Below, in pieces: positions 32,268 through 43,662 of a DNA stretch of 64,000 bases. The translations under genes and the position numbers were made by a program. The notes beneath the pieces were generated by a model. That model searched no databases. It was given only the letters and a program-made list of their open reading frames with translations, and was not told the DNA's origin. Position 1 is the stretch's first letter, and each line of letters starts with the position of its first letter. Source of the DNA: Yponomeuta sedellus (taxonomy: Eukaryota > Arthropoda > Insecta > Lepidoptera > Yponomeutidae); contig OW203726.1 in the NCBI GenBank assembly GCA_934045075.1, forward strand, positions 4,535,535-4,599,534, read 5' to 3'.

Positions 32268-32415
32268 AGATGAGAACTCTTTATTGTACGCACCAGAAAA
32301 CCAAATACATAAAAAGGCTTACATATCTAAGTATTGCCTTATACAATTGGCGGTCTTATCGCTAAAAGCGATCTCTTCCAGACCACCTTGGGATGGATAG
32401 AACTGAAACATGAAG
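32268..32415 (-). repeat. tail-D repeat, long copy
   Basis: gagaactctttattgtacgc, ggcggtcttatcgctaaaag, gatctcttccagaccacctt. Confidence 0.6.
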
Positions 32416-32574
32416 AGAGAAGGTGGGTAGGTATACGTATCGTGTACTCTGGTGTACAATAAAGAATATTCTCATCTTATCTTAAAAAATCGATCGAATT
32501 TGTCCTGTAGTTTGTAGAAAGTACGATGTGAAAGTATGGATGAGTTTCAATTAAGTCATTTGATTAATTTATGG

Positions 32575-32678
32575 GCATTACGCCCCAATGATGGCACAAC
32601 CTTGCGCTATGGCGCTCATTAGGGAGGGCTATGTCCAGCAGTTGACTAATAGGTATAGCCTGAAGAAGAAGAAGAATT
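32575..32678 (+). repeat. SINE-Q 3' fragment
   Basis: gggcattacgccccaatgat is SINE-Q wording; the tail ggctatgtccagcagttgac and gcctgaagaagaagaag is shared with LINE-E. Confidence 0.65.
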
Positions 32679-32756
32679 AATTTAAGTCAACTAAATGAAA
32701 TTAATGAGTGGAAAACTCTGTATCCGCAACAATGATAAATAAATAAATACGAGCGT

Positions 32757-33010
32757 TACTTATCCTACTTCCTACTAATATTATAAACGCGAAAGTTTCT
32801 AAGTATGGATGGATGGATGGATGGATGGATGGATGTTTGTTACTCTGTCACCTAAAAACTACCGAATGGATTTTGATGAAACTTTACAATAATATAGCTT
32901 AAACATTAGAATAACACATAGACTACAATTTAAAAAAATATTGTGTGATATTTTTCAAATGCGACCCAAAAAATAATTATGTCACAATTTTGATGTCATA
33001 CTCATAATGT
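32757..33010 (+). repeat. Common lepidopteran repeat with (GGAT)n
   Basis: ctactaatattataaacgcg start, (ggat)n at 32806-32836, then ggattttgatgaaactttac. A diverged copy is at 56045-56205. Confidence 0.55.
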
Positions 33011-33218
33011 TAGTTCGTTTCTACGCCACGCTAATATAAGCTACTCGAAATTATAATCCTGCGCAGACGTCGAGGACACCAGGTAGTAAGTACCTTTTTT
33101 TTTTCATGGGGAAATCCTCATGGATACCCTGTCGCTGGGGTTGGCGACAGTAAGTACCTAATATAAGTCCAGCTAACCTTGAGTTATGTAAAATCGTTTC
33201 TTGTAGGCGTCGAACCGG

Positions 33219-33535
33219 CGGCGGTAGCTCAGTGAATAGCACAATGGACTCGGAATCGAGAGACGTAGGTTCGATTCCCAGTGCGGGCATATACCAATGA
33301 CTTTGTTTTCTAAGTTGTCAAGTTATGGTAGCAATACCGCTCGCTACCCGTGAAGGAAAAAGCCGTGAGGAAACCGAAGTCACGAAATTGTCTGAAGTAT
33401 GTTCCTATACCTCAGCGCTTGAAATTTCCAATCCGCGGTGGGCACCCGTGGTAGTTAGGTAAGCCCATACTCTCTCCCTCTGAGAGAAGGCCTGTGACCT
33501 GCAGGTGGACGTTTATACCCTACATAAAAAAAGTG
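33219..33535 (+). mobile_element. Full-length SINE-M with 10-bp target duplication
   Basis: gtcgaaccgg flanks it perfectly at 33209-33218 and 33536-33545, giving a 317-bp element. Order: tRNA-like head (cggtagctcagtgaatagca, ggttcgattccc), body tgactttgttttctaagttg, cctcagcgcttgaaatttcc, CT tract, tail cctgcaggtggacgtttata plus A-rich end. Confidence 0.9.
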
Positions 33536-33545
33536 GTCGAACCGG

Positions 33546-33957
33546 TGTCAGCTGGTTTCCTGAAGTAGAGCGACCGCTTCAGCTACACCAAGATGGCGCC
33601 CTTGAAAACTTGAGTGAGCTTTCTGAATAATTCATTCAGCCGACGCGGCGCCTAATTTTAATGGAGGGAATTTCGGAATGCCCGAAACGGTTACAGGACT
33701 TACAGGTTTTGCATAAAGATGCCGGGAATCATTCGCATTACCCCACAATTCACTCAGGGTCTGTGCGCGTGAGTGGTTTACTCCCGTTTTCTCTTTAATA
33801 ATTATTATTTACTTGATTTAAGTCCGCGGGCTTCGTCTGCGTTAGAATTCATCCCACGGGAACGCGTTACTGGGATATCAAGTATCCTATGTTTCAATTC
33901 AGATCTTTGTTTATCTGTACCAAATCTGAATATGTCCCAAGTTTTACGTAAATCCGG
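33546..33957. other. No gene; short common repeat at 33807-33900
   Basis: agtccgcgggcttcgtctgc at 33821 belongs to the repeat type seen at 3348. The rest is unrecognised. Confidence 0.4.
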
Positions 33958-34560
33958 CTGCACGTAAACCGTTGGTGCCGCCGTAATGTAATGCCAGTCG
34001 GTAAGCCATGTGAAGCGCTCGTGGCCTAGGCGAACAGAGTGATTGGAATAAATCACTTGGTTAAGCAACAAAGGCGCGGTCAGGTACGGGATGGGTGAGC
34101 GTCCCGTGACTACCGCTAGTGGCATTTTTCCGAGCGCTTCCATGCTTCGCAAGGCACGTTAAGCCGTTGGTGCCGGCTGTCATATAATGGCAGTCGTTAA
34201 GCCATGTCAGAGGCCTTATGGGCGGCTTGATAACTTCTGACAGTAAGGCCCGCCACTGTCTTACAATCCTCCACCAACCCGGACTTGGCCCCCGTAGTTG
34301 AGTATGGCCTAACCTTCCTTCGATGCAGGAAGGGACCCGTGCCTCACCAGTGGAGACGTACAAGGGTTGATGTCGAAGCCAAGTCAGGGGCCTTATGGGC
34401 GGCTTGGGTAACTTCTTTTTCTTCGTCTGACAGTGAGGCATGCCACTGCTTTACAATACTCCACCAACTCGGAATTGGGCCCCGTTGTAGAGTATGGCCT
34501 AACCTTCCTACGATGCAGGAAGAGACCTGCCCCAGCAGTGGGACATTCAAGGGTTGATAT
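33958..34560 (+). repeat. Three SINE-5S copies head to tail
   Basis: A middle fragment (33958-34011), a near full copy (34012-34376) and a 3' half (34378-34560) follow one another in the same orientation. The full copy has aagcaacaaaggcgcggtca and gggatgggtgagcgtccc. Confidence 0.8.
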
Positions 34561-34904
34561 CTTTCAGTTGTTATTTCGTGATTAAGTAACAAGCATTAAA
34601 ACATCTTAACAAACTTTTTGGCTAATGGCGGAAGCAACGTAATATAAAATAAAATAGTCATTTGGAAGAAGAATTAATTCAATCATCTGAAAAATTTCTC
34701 AGACTTTCTAATTTTCCACCCTCTACCCTGTCCGCAGCTGACAAATACAAATGATCCACCCTCATCTAGGCCTTGCGAGAAAATGTGCTAACTCAGAAGG
34801 ACGACTTCTCGTAATATTGATTACTAACTGATCCCGCGATACTTGTTAGCCATATTAAATAAATAATAAATAATTATTCTTCTGTGTGGTGTCGGCCTAG
34901 AGAA
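34561..34904. other. No gene recognised
   Basis: Nothing supported. Confidence 0.35.
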
Positions 34905-35133
34905 TAGCACCAACCCAATTCTTCCCGCGGGTGTCGTAAAAGGCGACTAAGGGACACAAACCGGGGGGTGGGCAGCAGCGCCCCCTGCAGTACAATTCTA
35001 CCGAACCGCGATCCCCAACCCGCATGACCAGCTTGGGGATTATGGGCATTACCCCCTATGATAGCACAACGCGGCGCTCTTTAGGGAAGGGCTATGTCCA
35101 GCAGTGGACTAGTATAGCCTGACGACGACGACA
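34905..35133 (+). repeat. SINE-Q copy 2
   Basis: caacccaattcttcccgcgg to gactagtatagcctgacgac. Same 3' junction to element-P sequence as the copy at 29299, but no matching duplication on its left side. Confidence 0.75.
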
Positions 35134-35225
35134 AGGTTAACGGAAAGTGCCTCATGAATTTTGAATCCCTTGAGCATCGAATTATACGAGTATAAGTTTT
35201 TTACGGCATACAAAGCTGTATCTTA
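35134..35225 (-). repeat. Element P fragment
   Basis: aaggttaacggaaagtgcct to ttttttacggcatacaaagc matches 29206-29298 in reverse. Confidence 0.7.
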
Positions 35226-35298
35226 ATGCTTCTTGCATTAAGCACGCCCTTGTACATTTACTCATGTAGCCTGAAGATGACGATGATATAAATATTCA

Positions 35299-35524
35299 TG
35301 GACATATTACACAGATTTCGTTAGCCCTATACTAAGTACAACTAAATGACTTGTGTTATGGGTGCTAACTCGACGATAGATTTAATACAATAAATACTTA
35401 GATAACATCCAAGACCCGAGACAAACTAGAAAAGTTCGTTTCCTAGTTTGACCCGGCCGGGGATCGAAACCGAGACCTTCGGTTTTACAGTCAGCGTGCC
35501 AAACCACTGTGCCACCGAGGCCGT
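35299..35524 (-). repeat. SINE-N copy 2
   Basis: Matches 23010-23251 (attacacagatttcgttagc to gtgccaccgaggccgtc) but lacks the small hairpin near 23111. Confidence 0.7.
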
Positions 35525-35839
35525 CAACGTAGTATTATAATTAGCCTATTCCTAACCTATTCTCAGATCTACCAAATATTTACTGAAAATTTCATGCAAA
35601 TCGGTGACTCGGAGGGGTTAGATAACAAACACTGAGATGTTTTTCTATATTTCGAGATTCAAAGTAATTTTCATTACGATCCTATTTAAATCAATGTCAC
35701 GTTAACACGTTACTTTCAGTATTAATGATATTGTACCAATTATTAAATATCTTTCATCTTTGTAAATTGTGTCCTGAGAAAAACATCAACTCTGCTTTAT
35801 TGCATTGTAACACGTGATACATTTTTTCTGTAGCATTGA
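35525..35839. other. No gene recognised
   Basis: AT-rich; ggtgactcggaggggttaga suggests a worn common repeat. Confidence 0.3.
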
Positions 35840-36008
35840 CGTGCTACTGCAGTGCACAGGCCTTCTCTCAGAGAGAGAGAGAGTATTACTTCTTAATTAC
35901 TTCGGTCCCATGCGGATTGTGAATTTCTAGCTCTAAGGTAGGAAAACCAAAGACACTCAGGTTTTCTCACTATGTTTTGTTTTGCGGTTAGTGAGTGTTA
36001 TTGCTGCC
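35840..36008 (-). repeat. SINE-M 3' part
   Basis: tgcaggtt-type tail (actgcagtgcacaggccttc), a GA tract at 35871-35884 and tgagtgttattgctgcc body. Broken by SINE-5S at the right. Confidence 0.6.
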
Positions 36009-36146
36009 TCGTTATCAACCCTTGTATGTCCCCACTGCTGGGGCACGGATCTCTTCCTGCATCGCAGGAAGGTTAGGCCATACTCCACCACGGGGGCCAA
36101 GTCAGGGTTGGTGGAGGATTGTAAGACAGTGGCGGGCCTTGCTGAA
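36009..36146 (-). repeat. SINE-5S 3' part
   Basis: cgttatcaacccttgtatgt to acagtggcgggccttgctg; 5'-truncated subtype 1. Confidence 0.75.
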
Positions 36147-37224
36147 AAATACTAAGAGTGAATTGTTACCAATATCGACTGACGGAAAAATGCTGATGAT
36201 AGTAATGACGAATGAAAGTGCAAAAACTGTGTGACTTCTTTTCAGGGAAATATTTTCGTAAGTGTCTGGTGTTCTCGCTAGATTCGTACCTTTTGTGTCT
36301 TCTCAATACGTTGAGCTGTCCACGTGTCACTCCAACAGACGTGGGTCTTTAGGGCACAGTGGGTCGCCCGGCGAGGCAATAGGTGTGGGCAAAAGCGGGT
36401 TTCCAATACCGATAGCGGCTGCATAGCAGCTAAAGCAGTTCAAGTAATAGCGGCTCTAGAAACTACTTATTTCAATTAGCAGCTTTTATCGCGTTGATAT
36501 GTGACACGATCGCTATAGTACAAGCAGGGTCGAGTTTCATAAAGGTAAAATTCGTACTTTATTAAGACAATTCGAGGTACAATCAGCTAGAGTTCCAGTG
36601 CATTACTTTTGAAACTTTTTCGCTGCATGCACTCAACATGCAGAGAGGAAGGCAAAAATCAGGGTTTGCCACGACCCTGACAAACCCAAGCCTAATAAAT
36701 AATCGCGATTAGACCTATTTAATATATAACTATGAAAGAGTATCGCGAATCATTAAGAAATACCTGTCAAAACTATTTTGCTACATCCACATTCATTACT
36801 CGTTGCATACACGCACGCTGGTTTCAGGTTTTTATCTTGACCTTCGATTTTTATCTTGACCTTCGATAATCCATCCTCTATTTAAAGTAAGCTAATAGGA
36901 ATATATAGTTATTCTGCCAGCTCATAACCAGGTATTTTTTGTTGAACTAATAAATGTCTAACAGTAACATGCTATTAGCGCCCACTGCTATAGGCAAATC
37001 TCTGTCCCAGTCACCGTTCGACAGCTGCCTTAATTTGGCAAATTTTCCGATTCAATAATTCACGGTAGCTTTGAAGTTTTGGGTCTTGAGCTTGTGAGTT
37101 TTTGATAGGTCGTGTTGGTTGCTGGGGAGACGTGGTGGGGAAAACCGCGGGACGTGAGTCCTTGTGTGGACTGTGGAAGGTATAAATATTTCTCCCTTCT
37201 TCCCGTTATCTCATTTCAAACACC
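36147..37224. other. No gene recognised
   Basis: Nothing supported in about 1 kb. Frequent stops in every frame. Confidence 0.4.
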
Positions 37225-37520
37225 TCTGCTTAGGTTGGCTGGAAGAGATCTCTCTTAACGATAAGTTCGCCTTTGTAACAATCTTATCCTAGGTATCCTT
37301 ATGTGGGGCCAGAAGCAATGTATGTGCGTAAATGTTGTTGTTGTTATGTAATAATATTTTTGCAATTTGCAATAAAAAATATACATACAATTTTTCGAAC
37401 CCCACGACCCTAGACTTGGAAGTCTAGGGTCGTGGGGTTCGATTTCCATTGAAGGCCGCGGTAATTATACTTATTATGTCCAAATGACCTCAGTATGGGT
37501 GTATTTCACTTTTGACATAT
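37225..37520 (+). repeat. Mixed retroposon fragments with a 21-bp hairpin
   Basis: 37230-37265 recalls tail-C; 37305-37350 (tgtggggccagaagcaatgt) matches the SINE near 28857; 37425-37520 is SINE-I-like (caaatgacctcagtatgggt). Between them lies a perfect hairpin, arms 37396-37416 and 37421-37441, 4-nt loop. Confidence 0.6.
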
Positions 37521-37891
37521 AAAACGTCGTCTCGTGCTACCCACACACATATTTCCGCTTCGGTATTTCCCAAAGTGGTTAACACAGTCCACAGTTAGCT
37601 CTAAAAGGCATATAAATAACGTTGATTCGGTCTCACGAGCCAGACTGAGAGCTGAGGTGAATCGTGAGCTTTTAATAAAGCCCATTATTCTACCATTATT
37701 ACTGTAATAGATTTCGAGAAAGAAGAGCGCTTTGCTGGTACTTGCTCCGAGCTGCCTTGCCTACTTGTGTTGGTTGGTCGGGGCCTGATTCTGTGTCCTG
37801 TCTTTTACCCTTCTATCTATCTAATCTGTCCATAAACAGTGCCCACTGATGGGCATAGGCCTCTTATCTTCTGCATTTAAACTAAGGCCTT
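37521..37891. other. No gene recognised
   Basis: Nothing supported. Confidence 0.3.
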
Positions 37892-37980
37892 TCTTCTTCT
37901 TCAGGCTATATTAGTGACAGCTGGTGATAGCCCTCACCTAATGAGCGCCATAGCGCCCTGTCTTCAGCTTGCCGCAACTT
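37892..37980 (-). pseudogene. LINE-E terminal fragment
   Basis: tcttcttcttcaggctatat and gcgccatagcgccctgtctt. Confidence 0.65.
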
Positions 37981-39670
37981 GCTGTCTTCAACTTAGGCCT
38001 TTGCATCTGCCTAATGAGATGAATAGGTTATTCAAAAAGGTTTTTAATTGAATACAAAATTTGGAGACCTTAAAAATAATATATTTACTTAATAAACAGA
38101 ATTCATAGCAGAATTAATATTATGTGGAGCAGAAGCTTACATATGTCTCAATGAAGCTTGTTATAATTTTATGTTTTCAAAGGACAGCATTGAATAAGAT
38201 CCAAAACTGGTTCAACGGCTTAGCCAAGCGCGGTAGCTTAAATCCATTCAAAATCTCAAGTCCAGGAAGAGCTAGATTGCCTATTCATCGGCTGCTTACT
38301 TGCCTTAGCCAGCGGCCACACGAAGGGAAGTACTAACGGCCCGCAGAAAAGTCATGTCAATCAATAAATTCATTTTCATACGAAATTTACTGAGGGGTCG
38401 GGACGAAGCCCACACATAAAGAACGTCTCTTCTGAATATACACGAAACATTGAATAGGACTTTACATAAGAAATAGCATGTACATAGGCGAGCTTATCTC
38501 TATCTTATCTCGTAAGAAACTATGTACCTTCCAGCAAACTATGTACCTATATATACCTTAACTTACCGAACCTATACGTTTAGTATGAACCTGTATAATC
38601 TTGCATGCAGTGATTACTTGTAATTGGCTTGTATACCTTATCTTTAAGTTGATTTTACTTAAGCATTTTGTGAACGTGTTGGTATACAAGATGTTAGTAA
38701 TCCTAAATAAATAAAATATAAGAGCGTATAGTTAGCAGCAGCTCTACGTTAACTTCTTGGAGTTTAAATTGTTACACGTCACAAAAACGTAAACTTATTT
38801 TGCTCAGCCAAAATCTTGAATTCATACTCGTCGATGTGTATAGCTGTACGCAACGTTACACGTTACCGAAGTGTCAAAATAGGTTTGCATTTAACCTGGA
38901 GTAGCTTAAAAGAAAATCGACGTCACTCAACCTAGTGGATACTGCATAATAGATCCCCTGGGACTAAAAAAAATAAATTGTTTGTTTTATAACACCTGGA
39001 TTTTGATACGGTTAATAACCGGTTAAGTAATCTAGCGTATTTTCTGGTTATCCCCAAAATTGTATACTTTATGAATAGATTCTAAATTACATGTGGCTAT
39101 GTTGTAATGTTGTGTGGGCATGCCTTGGACCGCAATTTAGTACATATATACTATATTGTTGTTAGCTCAGGGTCTTGATGTCGAGATAAATAAGCAAGTG
39201 GACTGTAAATATAAATTGATGGTTTAATTGGAAATATAAGAGAATTCAAAAATATTTTGTAGCGACACGTTGGTGAGATGGTGTGAAGTGCCGCATGCCG
39301 CGGCGCGGTCCGCCGACCCACTTAATTAATTTTGTGTAATGGATGTGATCTGTTTTGTAGATCAAATAAATAAAATATAACAAATAATTTTCAGTGCTTA
39401 ACGAAAGGTTTAGTTCACAAAATTGACTTAAATCGTCCGAGAATTGACTGAGCTGTACGGACTTTACCTTTAAGGCACACTCTTCTAGATTGTTCACGTC
39501 TCTATATTATCCCCAGAGCCACAAAATTAAAGGAACATTCCCACGACATTAGCACGAGGTTACCGTCAACGGGCGCAGCGTGTGTCTAGCTCAACGATTA
39601 GGCCGCTTGCCAAAATGTCCTCGTCTGAACACATAAACTCTCCCCGGCTTTGATTATACCTAAAAGTCTA
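37981..39670. other. No gene recognised; tail-C at 38430-38520
   Basis: cacgaaacattgaataggac and aggcgagcttatctctatct mark a tail-C copy. The remaining 1.5 kb is unrecognised. Confidence 0.4.
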
Positions 39671-39808
39671 ACCCCCGGTTTCTCGTACACTAACAAGCTG
39701 TTAATCTACTGTTAACAGTTGTCATTTGTTTTTTTTGTATGCACTTTGGCCAACTGACAGCTGTTAACAGTAGATTAACAGCTTGTTAGTGTACGAGAAA
39801 CCGGGGGT
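39671..39808. mobile_element. Perfect snap-back element, 48-bp arms
   Basis: Arms 39671-39718 and 39761-39808 are perfect complements around a 42-nt loop. Ends acccccggtttctcgtacac / gtacgagaaaccgggggt. No coding capacity. A ta at the left edge (39669-39670) could be part of a TA target site. Confidence 0.85.
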
Positions 39809-39835
39809 AAGATACGTTACTATTAGTTATTAGTT

Positions 39836-39945
39836 AGTTTATACTTTATTGCACACGAAAAACACATAAAAGAAATAGAATGCAAGAGAATACATGTACA
39901 AAGGCGAGCTTATCTCTGTAAGAGATTTCTTCCAGCAAACCTATA
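39836..39945 (-). repeat. tail-C repeat
   Basis: tactttattgcacacgaaaa to agatttcttccagcaaacc. Confidence 0.55.
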
Positions 39946-40049
39946 TTGTATTAGGTACTACTATTGTACTTGTTGTTATACTATTGTAGAAATCTTCCTC
40001 CGTATTCGCTAGTGGTCATAGTAGCTATAGGTAATTGATTTGTCAGAAT

Positions 40050-40412
40050 TTTGTAAGACTGGGGTAAACCTAAAAGTTTGAGATCATTATATTTATTATT
40101 ACGATACTGTAGCGCGTCAGGCATGTTTGCGACGGCGCACACGAACTGTTTCTATTCCATCTTGCGCAAGCGCATTGCGTCCACGTTGAACAGATTGCGA
40201 GCCAGCACCAACAGCATACTGAAAGCGATTGCTGATCGACATGATACACGTTTTCTAATACAGTGGTGTCGATCACATGTAAATATGATTGTTAATAAGA
40301 AGTAATTTTATATTTTAATGTATTTAAATTTTTTAAGCCACTAACCAAACTGTGTATATTTTTATTGTGCCTAATAACTACTACTAACCAAATGGATCTA
40401 TGTTATCTGAAA

Positions 40413-40443
<31 letters not shown>

Positions 40444-40445
40444 AA
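40050..40445 (+). pseudogene. LINE-H 3' end
   Basis: A frame at 40078-40305 encodes the polymerase C-terminal block (YCSASGMFATAHTN, ILRKRIASTLNRLRAS, KAIADRHDTRFL) and stops. An AT-rich 3' UTR and an (aaat)n tail at 40408-40445 follow. This is the best-preserved LINE-H terminus here. Confidence 0.7.
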
Positions 40446-40455
40446 AAAATAAATT

Positions 40456-40797
40456 ATCATCAACCCATTATGTCCCCACCGAGGGGCACGGGTCTCTTCC
40501 CTGAGGAAGGTATAGGCCATACTCCATCACGGGGGCCAAGTCCGGATTGGTAGAGGCTTGCAAGACTGGTTGGTCTTAATGTCAGAAGTTTTTAAGCCGC
40601 CCTAAGGCCTCTGACTTGGCTTAACGACTGCCTTCTATCGACGACAGCCGGCACCAACTGATTAAGGTGCCTTGTGAAACACGGAATCAATCGAAAAAAT
40701 GGACAGTTTACCCATCCATGTTCTGAACGCGCCTTGTTTTGCTTAACCTTCGTGATCGTTTAAGATCACTCAAGCAGCCGGGGCTACGAGCGATTCG
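40456..40797 (-). mobile_element. Full-length SINE-5S subtype 2
   Basis: Tail tcatcaacccattatgtccc, head ggggctacgagcgattcg. The 5S-like core on the minus strand is more worn than in subtype 1 (aagcaaaacaaggcgcgttc). Confidence 0.75.
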
Positions 40798-41267
40798 AAA
40801 GCGAATGTTTGAGATACGTCACTACGAGTATTTTACGGCGTGATACTCGATACTCCGTGATACAGCCTCCTTATTCGCTATTGATCACAATGGCTTAAGG
40901 AAATTAAATTGTCAAGCCCTCGCAAGACGTAGGATTAAACCTAAAAGTGTGAGATACGTTACTATTGCAGAGTATGAGACCTGTATGTATTTATTAGAAA
41001 TTAGATGTTACTATAAACGTCCACCAGTGTAAAACCATACAAGGTTCCATCTATGGCAAGGTGTCTTTGACGCTATGTAAAAATGTCCAGTTGTAAGAAC
41101 GTATCGTACCGTAGTAACGTCCTTTATATGCTCAAAGGTGCGCGACAACTTTGTAGAGCCACGGACTTTGTCAACTGCAACAAAATGTTTAAAAAATTAT
41201 TCGGGTATAAGTAAATGAATTTTGAAATATGAAAAATATTTGACATCTGATAAACGAAATTTGAAAT
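40798..41267. other. No gene recognised
   Basis: Nothing supported. Confidence 0.3.
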
Positions 41268-41382
41268 ATACCACTCGCTAAATGTGGAGGAAAACCTAGT
41301 GAGGAAGCCTGCGTGACTAAGGTGTTCAAATACTTCACCGTTTGATATGATCCGCGGTTGACAAGCGTGGTAATTAAGCCCA

Positions 41383-41425
<43 letters not shown>

Positions 41426-41777
41426 ACTCTCTTTTTCTCTCTCTCTCTATCTTCCTCTCTTTTTCTCTTTCTCTCTCTCCCCCTCTCTTTCTCTCTCAAT
41501 ATATCTTTCTCTCTATCTCTCTCTCTATCTATCTCTCTCTCTTACTCTCTTTTTCTCTCTCTTTCTCTCTTTTCTCTCTCTCTTTCTCTCTTTTTCTCTC
41601 TCTCTCCCCCTCTCTCTTTCTCTCTCTCTTTCTCTCTCTCTCTTTCTCTCTCACTCTTTCTCTTTCTCTCTCTCTCTTTCTCTCTCTCTCTCTTTCTCTC
41701 TCTCTCTTTCTCTCACTCTCCTCTCTGATATATGTCCAGTGCCCTGCAGTGGGACGTTATAGGCTACATAAAAAAAG
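41268..41777 (+). repeat. SINE-M with expanded CT tract
   Basis: ccactcgctaaatgtggagg body, ggtaattaagcccattctct, then the tract, then gtgccctgcagtgggacgtt ataggctacat and an A-rich end. Confidence 0.75.
41384..41727 (+). repeat. CT-rich microsatellite, about 340 nt
   Basis: Imperfect (CT)n with TTT and CCC interruptions. Sibling SINE-M copies have only 15-30 nt here. The open frame over it is an artefact. Confidence 0.95.
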
Positions 41778-42266
41778 GAAATACATTAAATACAATCTTC
41801 GTGTAAATAACATAGTTGCAAAGCTATGTAGGGGGCTAAAATACTGGTTATGAATTATAAAAAAAAACTAATTCGCAATTAAAATAACGATGGATTGGTG
41901 AGATTAGTAGAAAACATGTTGTATTGCAAAAGAAAACATTGCTATAACAAGTAAAGTCAATCGTCAACAAAATACTATAATTCACCTCGGTCGCAACCTC
42001 TAGATACATTTACAAAGTCTTAGCTGAATTACTAACACAGACAAGGTACATGTTGGTCTGTCTGCCAACAGGAAAGGTATAATAGCCCTAGTTTATATTT
42101 AAACATCGGTAGAGTCTCGGAAATTACCGGGTAGGAATAGTTGCTACTAATGATGGGTCGCGGGAAAATTCCTGCGGAAAGATCCCGGGGAATTATCTCA
42201 AAATGAAAATATTCTGGGGGAAAAACCCAAAGCGGTTATTATATGGGATAAAGCGGTTCTTACTGT

Positions 42267-42270
42267 GTGT
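42267..42270. repeat. 4-bp target duplication (left)
   Basis: gtgt immediately outside the left LTR, matched by gtgt at 50378-50381. Length 4 fits Ty3/gypsy integrases. Confidence 0.75.
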
Positions 42271-42339
42271 TGTAGCCTCTACTATTTCTAGGTATCGTTA
42301 TAAGAAATAAAACTATACAAGTGTTATACAAATCACTTA

Positions 42340-42345
42340 TTTATT
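42340..42345 (-). terminator. Candidate polyadenylation signal AATAAA
   Basis: AATAAA on the sense strand of the element, in the downstream LTR, well placed for 3' end formation. Confidence 0.5.
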
Positions 42346-43413
42346 TAATATACTACTTATGGGTCGTGGATTATAGTTGGCCCTACACACTGGTCAGTCA
42401 CTTTCACCTTGGATTCGATGGGTAGGCACTCCCCTGAGTCGATTTGGCCGGCGCGACTACCCGACGATAGTGAGACTAGCGTGGCGGTCCAAAGGCCACA
42501 CTCAGGAACATCCGAGGAATATTGTAGGCAGAAGGGCCTTGATGTCCACCACAACACGGAGGCAGAGGGTTGTGGTCAGCGGGATCTTGACCCGGAAGGT
42601 GGAGCCTGGGAATAAATCCTACGCCTTAGTACACAGCTATCGACATGGGTTCCGCGTACCGACACCAACTGCTAGAAGAAGAACCTAACCCAGTTTGATT
42701 GTGGCGGTAGCGGAAGCCAGGAACGGATTAGCACAAATGGATGAAAATGAACCTACATGAGCTAATAAAGGTTTTAGAAAATATCCGAAAGGGTTACAGC
42801 TAGCAGTATGATTTTAACGATGATACAATGATAGATGATTTGAAGCAAGCTAGCTTAAGCTGTTAATTTTGAAGAAAGCTGATGGAAGAAAAATAAAAAG
42901 GGTGATGCAATAATGATCATGCAATTTTTGACAGCCGCCATTTTGGCATGACAACGGCAGCCGTTAGGTAAGCCAAGTGGAGTACGGCATTATGTGCACC
43001 TTTTAATATTAGCTTAGCGCGGCGAAAGATGCGAGCTAAGATTTAATAAATTAACAAACACACTTAATACTAAATAACTACTAATGACCACCTAAAATAA
43101 TATAGCAATTCTGTTCACACTTACCCAATATCGGGGAAGGAAAGATTCACTATTTTAGACTTCGCAGTTTTAATAAAATATAATATTAATTGAGGAGCGC
43201 GTCGACTGCGCGCGCGGAGCTTATAGTGAGCCCGTCCAAATTGGCGTGCGTCTTGCGCAAATAGAGGTCCGTGGCCGAGTGAGTGCGTTGGCAGGTTCGC
43301 AATCGACGGCAGCGCGGCCTTACCAGTTTTTTCGAGAACAAAGGAGCCTCGGCGCCGTAAGGATGTAACGTAGTCGATATGGAAGCGTTGTCGATCTATT
43401 AATAGATTTCTTT

Positions 43414-43421
43414 TATCGATA
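43414..43421. promoter_or_regulatory. TATCGATA motif in LTR
   Basis: Perfect match to the insect DRE core TATCGATA in the upstream half of the LTR. The other LTR has it at 50143-50150, and two overlapping copies lie in the leader at 48803-48816. Confidence 0.4.
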
Positions 43422-43648
43422 GGAAACAAGACTATCGACGAGAATAACTTATCGGTCTTATCGAAATAGTGGATAATATGATGTTTTAAAATAGTTTAAG
43501 GTTTGTATATTTGTAAATAAAATCCAAAAGTTTAATTTTATTTTGATTTGTTTATTCTGTTTTAAATTATTGATAAGTTTTTATTTAAGTGACGATTTAT
43601 TTAATAAAATTACTTAAATATTTCGGAGCCGTCCGAAATAACGCTACA

Positions 43649-43662
43649 GTTACCCCGCTCGC
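43649..43662 (-). promoter_or_regulatory. Weak polypurine tract
   Basis: Just upstream of the 3' LTR the sense strand reads gcgagcggggtaac, a short purine-rich run broken by c. Position is right, composition is poor. Confidence 0.4.

Larger units (their letters stand above)
42271..43648 (-). repeat. 3' LTR (left copy)
   Basis: Begins tgtagc and ends gctaca when read on either strand, so the 6-bp ends are inverted. An AATAAA on the minus strand (42340-42345) lies about 70 nt before the transcript-side end. Differs from the other LTR at 42900 (g) versus 49629 (t); I saw no other difference. Small frames inside, identical in both LTRs, are not genes. Confidence 0.95.

Noticed and set aside
41358..41762. 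134-codon Ser/Leu-rich frame
   Set aside because: Produced by the CT microsatellite inside SINE-M.
42377..42688. 103-codon and other frames inside each LTR as genes
   Set aside because: They are identical in both LTRs, overlap on both strands and have no recognisable domain. LTR regulatory sequence explains them.
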